Shown piece by piece: positions 1 to 6,940 of a stretch of DNA of 59,760 bases. Origin of the DNA: Parvibaculaceae bacterium (GTDB lineage: Bacteria; Pseudomonadota; Alphaproteobacteria; Parvibaculales; Parvibaculaceae); the NCBI GenBank assembly GCA_029209985.1, contig JARGNZ010000019.1, positions 1-59,760 on the forward strand, in the 5' to 3' direction. The notes under the pieces were generated by a model that saw only the letters and a list, made by a program, of their open reading frames with translations, ran no database searches and was not told the origin of the DNA. Made by a program: the position numbers and the translations under genes. Every line of letters begins with the position of its first letter. Position 1 is the first letter of the stretch.

Positions 1-802
1 CGCCCATCTTGTCTTTCAAAAAGCTTGTTCCCCTGGCCACAGATGAGCCCGAAATCGCACCGGCAAAGTGCCCCACAAGTCCACCAGAAACACGTGGATC
101 ATACATCACATTGGCGGCTTGGGACGGCACTTTGCGCGGGTTGAGCCGCCGCATGGTGCGTTCACCAGCACTGCGGCCAATGTCTGCAGCGTTGGCCAGC
201 TCGCTTAAATGCCGGGTGCTGGAATAATCATAATCGCGTTCCATGGCGGTGCCTTCACCAGCTAATAACGAAACAGATACTGAATGCGAGGTGCCGGTGT
301 AGTGACCCGCAAATCCATGGGAGGTGACCAGGGTGACGCCCCCGCGCCCAAAGCTCGCGCCAGCCCCGCCCGAATTGGTAATGCCAGCAACCTCTAGGCC
401 TGCCGCTTCTGCCTGCTGTGCGCGCTCGCCCAGAGACGCGGCGCTTGGATCGCTGCCATCATCAAGGTCAAGATCAGGGATACTAGAAAGCAGACGGTCT
501 TGAGGGGCTAAACCACAAAAGGGGTCCTCTGGCGCAATTTGCGCCATGGCGACCGCCCGCTCAATCATCATATCGAGCGTGTCAGTGGATAAATCCGTGG
601 TGGAGACATTGGCTTGGCGCTTTCCAATGAGAACACGCAGCCCGAGGTCCGCGCCCTCAGACCGCTCAACGTCTTCCAATTTGCCCATCCGGCAACTTGT
701 CGACATAGACGTGCTCTCCGCATAAACAGCGTCGGCAGCATCTGCGCCAGCTTTAAGCGCTTTCTCAGTGATTAATTGGAGCAATTCCAAGGCTTTAGTC
801 AT
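1..802 (-). CDS. pmbA: PmbA/TldE family metalloprotease subunit, partial (C-terminus beyond window)
   Basis: This is the N-terminal 267 codons of a TldD/PmbA-family protein; the gene runs off the left edge. The reading starts MTKALELLQLITEKALKAGA and continues with typical PmbA blocks such as SEGADLGLRVLIGKRQANVS, then MERDYDYSS and SGGLVGHFAGAISGSSVARG, with no HExxxH motif in the visible part. PmbA (TldE) is known to pair with TldD in a heteromeric zinc protease that cleaves small unfolded peptides and matures some modified peptides. TldD is encoded about 6 kb away on the same strand. The ATG at 802 is preceded by a GGAG-like sequence and by a sigma70-like promoter at 829-857. Family assignment is firm; the substrate in this organism is unknown. 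Confidence 0.92.
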   Translation of the reverse strand, partial: MTKALELLQLITEKALKAGADAADAVYAESTSMSTSCRMGKLEDVERSEGADLGLRVLIGKRQANVSTTDLSTDTLDMMIERAVAMAQIAPEDPFCGLAPQDRLLSSIPDLDLDDGSDPSAASLGERAQQAEAAGLEVAGITNSGGAGASFGRGGVTLVTSHGFAGHYTGTSHSVSVSLLAGEGTAMERDYDYSSTRHLSELANAADIGRSAGERTMRRLNPRKVPSQAANVMYDPRVSGGLVGHFAGAISGSSVARGTSFLKDKMG

Positions 803-828
803 AACATCTCCATTACTAAAAGCAGGTC

Positions 829-857
829 TTTATAAGGCGCGAGGTAGGGTACGGCAA
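829..857 (-). promoter_or_regulatory. Sigma70-like promoter of pmbA
   Basis: On the minus strand a TTGCCG hexamer (852-857) is separated by 17 bases from TATAAA (829-834). The predicted start lies about 20 bases upstream of the pmbA ATG. Seen in sequence; activity inferred. Confidence 0.5.
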
Positions 858-981
858 AGTTGAGCGCCAGCTTTTCACCCGCTGATCACCATCCTAACAC
901 CATGAAGTAAAGAAGCTGTGGCAGTGTAGGGGTGCCAGCATCATTCTTAGTTTCGGGTTAGGCCAGAGTTCACGTCTCTGG

Positions 982-1380
982 TTATGTGGCGACGAAAAAC
1001 AAACATCCAAGGGCGGCAATCAACTGAGCGACCCATGTGAGCAAAGTGCCGTAAAGGCGGGCGGGGGAGCTTTCGCGCGAGCGGCTCACACCGAGTGCAC
1101 TCAAAATGCGCCCAAGGGTAAGAAATATGCCAACCAAATGGAGCAACCAGATCGGGGCGGAAAGGATGTGGAGCGTAATCAGACCAATCAACGCCAACGG
1201 CACATATTCGACATTCAGCGTATGAGCGCGGCTCGCGTTGTAAAGGCCGTCGTCTCCCTCTGTCCCACTCATAATATTTGAGCGCAATCGTCCGGCAGAG
1301 ACACGATAAGCAAGAAATAGATTGATGAGGAGGTTAAACCCGACATAGATGCCGATGGCCTGTAGCGATTGTTCAAACAT
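982..1380 (-). CDS. MAPEG family membrane protein
   Basis: A 132-residue protein with about four hydrophobic segments, beginning MFEQSLQAIGIYVGFNLLIN. The stretch NASRAHTLNVEYVPLALIGL followed by a C-terminal membrane helix fits the MAPEG family (membrane-associated proteins in eicosanoid and glutathione metabolism), whose bacterial members are mostly uncharacterised inner-membrane proteins. The ATG at 1380 was chosen because GGCAGGACG sits just upstream; upstream in-frame starts would add an unconserved, non-hydrophobic extension. A short inverted repeat (CCAGAG / CTCTGG, 963-981) lies just after the stop codon. The physiological substrate cannot be inferred. Confidence 0.75.
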   Translation of the reverse strand: MFEQSLQAIGIYVGFNLLINLFLAYRVSAGRLRSNIMSGTEGDDGLYNASRAHTLNVEYVPLALIGLITLHILSAPIWLLHLVGIFLTLGRILSALGVSRSRESSPARLYGTLLTWVAQLIAALGCLFFVAT

Positions 1381-1655
1381 AATACGTCCTGCCGGTTTCC
1401 AAGTGTCGCAGCGAAAATGTGGCATTGGGTGCCTTGATTCGCCGTAAAAGCATAGCATGCCTTAACTTTTTGCGCGTAGCAGGGCGGGCGATTGCCCCTG
1501 ATATGGCTCATTTGAGGGATGAAATTTTCCATAAAAACCAGACGATTGGCGTGTTTCCGTTAATCGATTGAAAACCATAGAAGCCTAAGATGCTTGGAAC
1601 GCAGCCGACGAATGGTCTGACATGTTGGCTGGACGAGAAAAAGATGGGTCAGTAA

Positions 1656-2315
1656 ATGGAACAACCGATAACACCAGCAACAAATGACCGCTGCCAAGCA
1701 CGGTTAAAGGAACTCGAACCTGCTAAAAAGCGGTGGCGCGATAGTGAAATTGATACCGATCCTTTTGCGCTGCCGTCAAAGGTTTCTATTCCGGCCCAAT
1801 CAGCCCTGCACCGTATGCTGGGGTTCATCCGCTATGCCACCATTGATCAAAATGAAGTGCAGGTGGAAGATTCCTCACCTATCTTAGGTGTCTGGAAATG
1901 GACTGAAAAAGTATCAGATTTTGAAGGCGTTTCAATGCGCATTGCTTACCGGGATCGCAAATGCACCGGCCAACCGATTGTTATGGTGGAGTTGCGCCAT
2001 GCCCATCCTGACAATTCTATTTTGCTTCATGTCTCATTTGACGGTGCAGACGCGGCCGCACGGTGGCGTTCGTGGTGCAATGTTTTAGGCATGCCAGCAT
2101 TGATGGAAGATAAAGACGGAGAAGTGCGCCACGCGGATTCTCGTTTGGGCAGCATGATTGTGGGCGACCCGCAGCCGCATCGCGGGGCAAGTTTGCTGAC
2201 AGAACGGCGTCCACAAAGTTTCGGCTATACAGGCCGTCCCCGCCATTACGCTGAGCGTGTGGTAACGGGAGGACGACCGGTCGCCTATTGCCAAGGCAGT
2301 GTTGTGGGGTCTTAA
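1656..2315 (+). CDS. Conserved alphaproteobacterial protein, possibly DUF6101 family
   Basis: A 219-residue soluble protein without signal peptide or membrane segment. Its middle (about residues 50-155) alternates beta-strand-like stretches, for example GVSMRIAYRDRKCTGQPIVM and NSILLHVSFDGADAAARWRS; the tail is basic and rich in Arg, Gly and Pro. I recall DUF6101 proteins lying next to pmbA in many alphaproteobacteria, and this gene is near pmbA, but I cannot verify the match. It ends four bases before the end of the convergent enoyl-CoA hydratase gene, with no terminator between them. Function unknown. The ribosome binding site is weak. Confidence 0.55.
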   Translation: MEQPITPATNDRCQARLKELEPAKKRWRDSEIDTDPFALPSKVSIPAQSALHRMLGFIRYATIDQNEVQVEDSSPILGVWKWTEKVSDFEGVSMRIAYRDRKCTGQPIVMVELRHAHPDNSILLHVSFDGADAAARWRSWCNVLGMPALMEDKDGEVRHADSRLGSMIVGDPQPHRGASLLTERRPQSFGYTGRPRHYAERVVTGGRPVAYCQGSVVGS

Positions 2316-2319
2316 ACCC

Positions 2320-3087
2320 TTAGCCTATTTTGCTGAAGTTCGCAGGGCGTCGCTCTGCAAATGCCGTCGCAGCTTCTGCAAATTCTGGTGACTTGAGCTG
2401 CGCCCCAAAATGCACGCTCTCATCCGCCATACGTTGCTTGAGAGTTTCCTTGCTTTGGCGCACAAGCTGTTTGGTGAGCTTGAGGGCTGTTGGCGCTTTC
2501 GCCGCCAATTGAGCCGCCGCTTTGTTTGCTACATCCAACAGCTCTCCATCCGCGACAGTCCGCAAAACCAAACCAATTTTTTCGGCTTCAGCAGCATTAA
2601 TGCGATTGCCCAGTAGGAACAATTCGTTGGCCCGCTGGATACCTACGGTGAGTGGTAGCAGCAAAGAAGAAGCGGCTTCTGGCACCAAGCCCAAATTCGT
2701 AAATGGTACTTGGAAGCTGGCACTTTCGCCTGCATAGACAAGGTCTGTGTGAAGTAGCATGGTCACGCCCACCCCAACAGCCACACCGTTTACAGCGGCA
2801 ATCAAGGGTTTGTCATTTTCAACAAGCGAGCGTAAAAAACGACCAACGGGAAGCTCTTCTCCCTTGTCCCGATCACCGGCTGCAAAGTCGCTCAAATCGT
2901 TACCTGCAGTAAAGGCATCGCCAGCACCGGTGATCATGATCACACGAATGTCCGCATTGTCTTGAGCCTCTAAAATGCCATCAGCCAATAGGCCGTATAG
3001 CTCTTGTGTAAGGGCATTCTTTTTAGTGGGACGGTTCATTGTAAGGCGCAATACGCCATTGTTCAGTTCACTGAGAACTACACTCAT
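2320..3087 (-). CDS. Enoyl-CoA hydratase/isomerase family protein
   Basis: A 255-residue crotonase-fold protein. Visible family blocks are the oxyanion-hole region GAGDAFTAGNDLSDF (about residues 54-68), NGVAVGVGVTMLLHTDLVYA, and LGLVPEAASSLLLPLTVG, where the Glu after Pro sits at the usual catalytic position. Such enzymes hydrate or isomerise acyl-CoA intermediates in fatty or aromatic acid breakdown. The start codon shares one base with the stop of the upstream marR gene (TAATG), and an AGGAG lies inside the end of marR, so the two are translationally coupled. The exact acyl-CoA substrate is not evident; regulation by its operon partner is inferred. Confidence 0.9.
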   Translation of the reverse strand: MSVVLSELNNGVLRLTMNRPTKKNALTQELYGLLADGILEAQDNADIRVIMITGAGDAFTAGNDLSDFAAGDRDKGEELPVGRFLRSLVENDKPLIAAVNGVAVGVGVTMLLHTDLVYAGESASFQVPFTNLGLVPEAASSLLLPLTVGIQRANELFLLGNRINAAEAEKIGLVLRTVADGELLDVANKAAAQLAAKAPTALKLTKQLVRQSKETLKQRMADESVHFGAQLKSPEFAEAATAFAERRPANFSKIG

Positions 3088-3617
3088 TAGTCAAACTCCT
3101 GAAGGATAGGTAAGGGGGTCGCATCCGAAGATAAAGGAGAGGCTTCGTCAGCAGACAGTTTAATGACATGGGTCAAAAAGCGCACAATGACTTCAGTTTC
3201 AGAGGGACTGAAAGGAGCCAGGAGCGCTTGATTGGTTGAAATAAGATAGGGCACTGCGGCGGATACAGCCGCACGTCCTTTATCGGTGAGATGAAGGTGG
3301 TGTGCACGTTTATCGGTTTTGTCTTCAAGGCGGATGATCAAGCTTGCCTTTTCAAGGCGGTTGACCAGTCCAGTGATCGCTGATTTTTTGAGCGAGAGGC
3401 CGAAGGCTAACTCAGACAATAAACAGCCGTCGTTGACGCCAATATAAAAAAGCGCCCCTTGCTGTGCCGATGTGATGCCGCCGCTTTCTTTTAACCTGCG
3501 ATCAGACGCTTTGAATAAGGCTTTGTGCGCTTGATCGAGCAGGTAAAATAGCTTCGGCCCCCTCGAGGGCTTCGAGGCGGGGCGGGCAGAAACCTGAGAA
3601 GGGTCTTGTTTGGTCAA
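3087..3617 (-). CDS. MarR family transcriptional regulator
   Basis: A 176-residue protein with the winged-helix MarR core at about residues 25-150: a dimerisation helix (LFYLLDQAHKALFKASDRRL), the recognition region LSLKKSAITGLVNRLEKASL, and the wing LEDKTDKRAHHLHLTDKGRA. MarR proteins usually bind palindromes and release DNA on binding a phenolic or acyl-CoA ligand. The likely start is TTG at 3617, with GAGG eight bases upstream; no better ATG precedes the conserved core. It is the first gene of a two-gene operon with an enoyl-CoA hydratase, so its ligand may be a CoA thioester of the same pathway (inference). Confidence 0.9.
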   Translation of the reverse strand: MTKQDPSQVSARPASKPSRGPKLFYLLDQAHKALFKASDRRLKESGGITSAQQGALFYIGVNDGCLLSELAFGLSLKKSAITGLVNRLEKASLIIRLEDKTDKRAHHLHLTDKGRAAVSAAVPYLISTNQALLAPFSPSETEVIVRFLTHVIKLSADEASPLSSDATPLPILQEFD

Positions 3618-3626
3618 GGGAAGGGC

Positions 3627-3686
3627 CTCAGAAGGTTCACATGCGTATTAATAGTAGTACGTATATGGACCTTCTGAGTTTGTCAA
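3627..3686 (-). promoter_or_regulatory. marR-echA promoter with paired operator-like repeats
   Basis: On the minus strand TTGACA (3681-3686) is followed 17 bases later by TACGTA (3658-3663). The ten-base sequence CTCAGAAGGT at 3627-3636 has its exact inverted copy at 3669-3678, inside the -35/-10 spacer. The two half-sites lie 42 bp apart, flanking the predicted start. This suits autorepression by the MarR protein; the promoter and repeat are visible, the binding is inferred. Confidence 0.5.
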
Positions 3687-3710
3687 GGCCGCGTAATAGA
3701 TTTGGCAGCC

Positions 3711-4832
3711 TTACGCCGAGAGATCCCGCGGCGGTTCAACAGGAGTGCCGATGTAATTGGCACTCGGGCGAATGAGCCGTCCAATGCGTTGTTGCTCCAA
3801 GCAATGGGCTGTCCACCCGGCAACACGCCCCACGGCAAAGACCGGTGTGAAAGCAGCTCTGGGAATACGCAAAGCATCCAGTAAGAGCGCAGTATAGAAC
3901 TCAACATTGGTTTCCAAAACCCGGTCCGGCTTATGGCGTTGTAAGGTTTCCAGCGCGCATCGTTCAACCGCACGGGCAAGGCCATATCGTGGACCTTCAG
4001 CGCCAAGTTCTTTAAGCGCGCCAGCCAGAACATCAGCACGGGGGTCTCTTACCCGGTACACCCGGTGGCCAAACCCCATCAACCGTTCACCGCGTGCAAG
4101 TTCTGCATCAATCCAATGAGCTGCATTGTCAGCCGTGCCAATGCTGTCGAGCATATCAAGCACCGGTTCAGGGGCACCGCCATGAAGAGGGCCGGTTAAT
4201 GCTCCGTAAGCGCCGACAATCGCCGAAACCAGATCGGCCTGAGTGGAGGCGATGACCCGTGCTGTAAAGGTGGACGCATTCATGCCGTGGTCGCATACGG
4301 TGCTTAAGTATGTATCCAGAGCATTGACCTCCCCTTGGCTAGGAGCCCGGTCATGCAACATGCCCAGAAAGCACGCTGCCGTGTTGGTTTTGAGGTCGGG
4401 CGCGACCATCTCTTGCCCTTCGGCCAACCGAGCTACATTGGCGGCAAACACCGGCATGGCACTGACAAGCAGGATAGGGGCACCATCCGCGTCGGCCCCG
4501 TTCAGAGAGCTTAGGCACAGGCGCAAACCTTCCGCTGGGGTGAGGCCTTTTAGAACCGGTTGAAGCAATTTGATATTCTCAAAGGCAAGCGTGCGCGCGT
4601 GCGCCACTTTTTGAGGCGCAAGGGGAATATCGCTGCCCGCAATAGACCAGAGCGTTTCAATCGCTTCATCAAAAGTTTGGCGCGCAACAAATTGGTGCAA
4701 CGGCGCGCCCGCAATAACAAGTTCGCCTGCTTGCCCTAAAACTTGGCTGAGCGCTGTGTCAGCGGCCGCAATGCCTTCGAGACCGGAGGTGGGCGCCACG
4801 CCTGAAGGTGTCGCATTCATTATTTTACTCAT
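3711..4832 (-). CDS. Citrate synthase / methylcitrate synthase family protein
   Basis: A 373-residue citrate synthase-fold enzyme that condenses an acyl-CoA with a 2-oxoacid such as oxaloacetate. The first active-site His is in TGPLHGGAPEPVLDML, the second in GFGHRVYRVRDPRA, and the C-terminal substrate Arg region is RIGRLIRPSANYIG. The catalytic Asp of the usual N-V-D-F motif reads Glu here (ETNVEFYTALLL). The ATG at 4832 was chosen because AGGAG lies six bases upstream; the longer frame to 4937 crosses the operator region. It is divergent from an HTH-fused paralogue, which probably controls it. Whether acetyl-CoA or propionyl-CoA is used cannot be told from the sequence. Confidence 0.88.
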   Translation of the reverse strand: MSKIMNATPSGVAPTSGLEGIAAADTALSQVLGQAGELVIAGAPLHQFVARQTFDEAIETLWSIAGSDIPLAPQKVAHARTLAFENIKLLQPVLKGLTPAEGLRLCLSSLNGADADGAPILLVSAMPVFAANVARLAEGQEMVAPDLKTNTAACFLGMLHDRAPSQGEVNALDTYLSTVCDHGMNASTFTARVIASTQADLVSAIVGAYGALTGPLHGGAPEPVLDMLDSIGTADNAAHWIDAELARGERLMGFGHRVYRVRDPRADVLAGALKELGAEGPRYGLARAVERCALETLQRHKPDRVLETNVEFYTALLLDALRIPRAAFTPVFAVGRVAGWTAHCLEQQRIGRLIRPSANYIGTPVEPPRDLSA

Positions 4833-4916
4833 GTCATCTCCTATTTTTCGGCTCGGTGGATAAGGAGTTATCCCGCGCCGTTGGAGGGAACTTTGGACAT
4901 TTGCTGCATTGCGGTA

Positions 4917-4950
4917 TATATTGATCAAGCTGATCAATATAAATTATATG
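4917..4950 (+). promoter_or_regulatory. 25-bp palindromic operator over the HTH-citrate synthase promoter
   Basis: A perfect inverted repeat with 11-base arms (TATATTGATCA at 4917-4927, TGATCAATATA at 4931-4941) and the spacer AGC occupies the gap between the two citrate synthase homologues. It overlaps a likely plus-strand promoter, TTGATC (4921-4926) and TATATG (4945-4950), 18 bases apart. This placement over the -35 and spacer fits autoregulation by a MerR-like protein, here presumably the HTH-citrate synthase. Palindrome seen; regulator inferred. Confidence 0.6.
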
Positions 4951-4998
4951 TAAATTAGCGTTGAAGAGGCCACTTATCGCAAATGAGGGACGCAGCTC

Positions 4999-6237
4999 AT
5001 GAATGAAAAATCGGATAAAACAGAAGAGGAGGGGGGTGAAGAGGGGCTTTACCTCAATGCGCGTCAAGCAGCGGCTGAACTGTCCATATCCCCGGCCACC
5101 CTTTATGCATATGTGAGCCGAGGGTTGATCCGGTCTGAACCGGTGCCGGGAAGCCGCGCCAAGAGATACCGCGCGGAAGATGTGCGGAGTTTGCGAGAGC
5201 GTCGAGCGCCCCCCGAAGAAAAGCCCCATTCAGGGGGCAGTCCGTTGCAATGGGGCGCACCCTTATTTGATTCTGAAATCAGTCTCATCAGCGAAGGGGA
5301 GCTTTATTATCGCGGAGTGCCTGTGTCTGAGTTGATGCGCACAGCCACGTTTGAAAATGTCGCGACATTATTGTGGGACCAACGGGACGGGGCCGCATTT
5401 AGCAGTGAAAATGTGCCCGTCGTTGACCCTGTGGTGGAAGCGGTTCGGGTCGCCACCAAAGACCGTCATCCATTAGACCGTATCATGAGTGCCTTGGCGG
5501 TGGCCGCGAGTGCGGACGCGCAAACCTATAATCAAACAGAGGAAGGGTTGGCGGCTACGGGTGCGCGGATCATTCGTTTGATGACCGCCATCGTAAGTGG
5601 GGGGGAAGCAGATGTGTTGCCGGTCCATGAACATTTGGCCGACCATTGGGGCGTGCCTCGCGCCCAAGCCCATCTCTTACGCATGGCCTTAGTGTTGATC
5701 GCCGATCATGAGTTGAACGCGTCCTCTTTCACTGTGCGATGCGCTGTTTCTACCGGTAGCAATTTATATGAAGGGGTGATCGCTGGGACAGCGGCGCTCA
5801 AAGGTCCGCGCCATGGGGGAGCATCTGGACGCGCCAGTGCCCAGCTCAACATGTTCAAAGCAGAAGACCGGGAAGCGCAGCTGCGTCAAAGCCTAGAATT
5901 AGGAATGAAGCTGGCAGGCTTTGGTCATTTGCTCTATCGCAACGGCGACCCGCGCGCTCGGTTTTTGCTGGCGGAACTTGCAAAAAATGAAGCGTGGACG
6001 GACTTGGTCGTGGACGTGCCAACCCAAGTGCTTGCCATATCCGGGGTGCACGCCAATATAGATTTTGCTCTTGCTGTCTTATGCGATGTGTTGACCTTGC
6101 CTTCCCATGCGGCCATGAGTATTTTTGCGCTAGGACGCACGGCTGGATGGATCGCTCACGCTATGGAGCAAAAACGGTCCGGCCAAATCATTCGCCCTCG
6201 CGCCCGCTATGTCGGCCCCGCCCCTCGAGTTGGGTGA
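4999..6237 (+). CDS. HTH (MerR-like) DNA-binding domain fused to citrate synthase
   Basis: A 412-residue fusion. Residues about 16-65 (LNARQAAAELSISPATLYAY, then SRAKRYRAEDVRSLRERR) form a MerR/excisionase-type helix-turn-helix; the rest is a complete citrate synthase domain. Active-site His residues are in GPRHGGASGRASAQL and GFGHLLYRNGDPRA, and the catalytic Asp is kept in NIDFALAVLC, although the Arg normally found after the second His is replaced by Leu. This looks like a transcription factor that uses an enzyme fold to sense acetyl-CoA, oxaloacetate or a related metabolite, possibly with residual activity (inference). It is divergent from a second citrate synthase homologue across a perfect palindrome. 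The ATG has GAGGGA upstream. Confidence 0.85.
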   Translation: MNEKSDKTEEEGGEEGLYLNARQAAAELSISPATLYAYVSRGLIRSEPVPGSRAKRYRAEDVRSLRERRAPPEEKPHSGGSPLQWGAPLFDSEISLISEGELYYRGVPVSELMRTATFENVATLLWDQRDGAAFSSENVPVVDPVVEAVRVATKDRHPLDRIMSALAVAASADAQTYNQTEEGLAATGARIIRLMTAIVSGGEADVLPVHEHLADHWGVPRAQAHLLRMALVLIADHELNASSFTVRCAVSTGSNLYEGVIAGTAALKGPRHGGASGRASAQLNMFKAEDREAQLRQSLELGMKLAGFGHLLYRNGDPRARFLLAELAKNEAWTDLVVDVPTQVLAISGVHANIDFALAVLCDVLTLPSHAAMSIFALGRTAGWIAHAMEQKRSGQIIRPRARYVGPAPRVG

Positions 6238-6283
6238 GGAGCGCCAGAGTCAAAGCACTAACGCATATATAGAAGAGTCTCGA

Positions 6284-6814
6284 ATGCCTAAATTACCTTC
6301 GCGCGTGATGATCTTTGGCTGCTCTGGCACGGGAAAATCAACACTGGCCAGAGCGATTAAAGCTCAAACCACTTTGCCTGTCATCCATCTCGATAAAGAA
6401 TATTGGCAGCCCGGTTGGGTGGAGACTGAAAAGTCAGAATGGATTCAACGGGTAGAAAAGCTTGTGCGCGCGCCAAGTTGGGTGATGGATGGCGGCTACG
6501 CGTCAACCTTTGATTTGCGTATCCCGCGCACAGAAATGATCATCTGGTTGGACTACCCAAGATGGCAAGCTCTCCTAGGTATTTTCCGGCGGTGGTGGCG
6601 TTATCGCGGCACGGTAGATCGCCCTGACATTGGGCCGGGGTGCCCAGAAAAAATGGACTGGGAGTTTTTCATGTTCGTGTGGACATATAAAACAAAACAG
6701 CACGCGGACTTAGAAGAAAGCTTGCTGAAATTTGGATATGAAGGTGAGCTTATCAAAGCCCGGTCGCGCCGCGACTTATCCCGTCAACTCAAGCCATACG
6801 GACTGAAGGTGTAA
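6284..6814 (+). CDS. P-loop NTPase / small-molecule kinase-like protein
   Basis: A 176-residue protein with a Walker A motif GCSGTGKS at residues 12-19, followed by HLDKEYWQPGW and WVMDGGYASTFDLRIPR, and a C-terminal region with basic residues (RSRRDLSRQL) that could form a lid. This pattern matches the adenylate-kinase-like AAA_17/AAA_18 proteins sometimes annotated as DNA topology modulation protein FlaR; the biochemical role of that group is not settled. The ATG at 6284 has AGAAGAG upstream and gives a normal length; the longer frame from 6209 overlaps the preceding citrate synthase gene. It probably shares that transcript. Confidence 0.75.
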   Translation: MPKLPSRVMIFGCSGTGKSTLARAIKAQTTLPVIHLDKEYWQPGWVETEKSEWIQRVEKLVRAPSWVMDGGYASTFDLRIPRTEMIIWLDYPRWQALLGIFRRWWRYRGTVDRPDIGPGCPEKMDWEFFMFVWTYKTKQHADLEESLLKFGYEGELIKARSRRDLSRQLKPYGLKV

Positions 6815-6869
6815 CCCACGCGCCAGTGCCGTTGCGCATAGGGCAAAGGAATTAAGAGACGCTGATATA

Positions 6870-6899
6870 GCTTGGCCCCACCAAAGGGTGAGGCCAAGC
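6870..6899. terminator. Hairpin between convergent NTPase gene and tldD
   Basis: GCTTGGCCCCACC (6870-6882) pairs with GGTGAGGCCAAGC (6887-6899) over 13 positions with one mismatch and an AAAG loop. It lies in the gap between two convergent genes and is placed like a bidirectional terminator, but neither strand has a good T-tract after it. Confidence 0.4.
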
Positions 6900-6940
6900 G
6901 TATCGATAATGAGTTGAATTGTATCGCCTTTAAGTCGCTG

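Noticed and set aside
4917-4941. FNR box in the citrate synthase intergenic region
   Set aside because: TTGAT and ATCAA are present but separated by 7 bases, not 4; the longer palindrome explains the pattern better.
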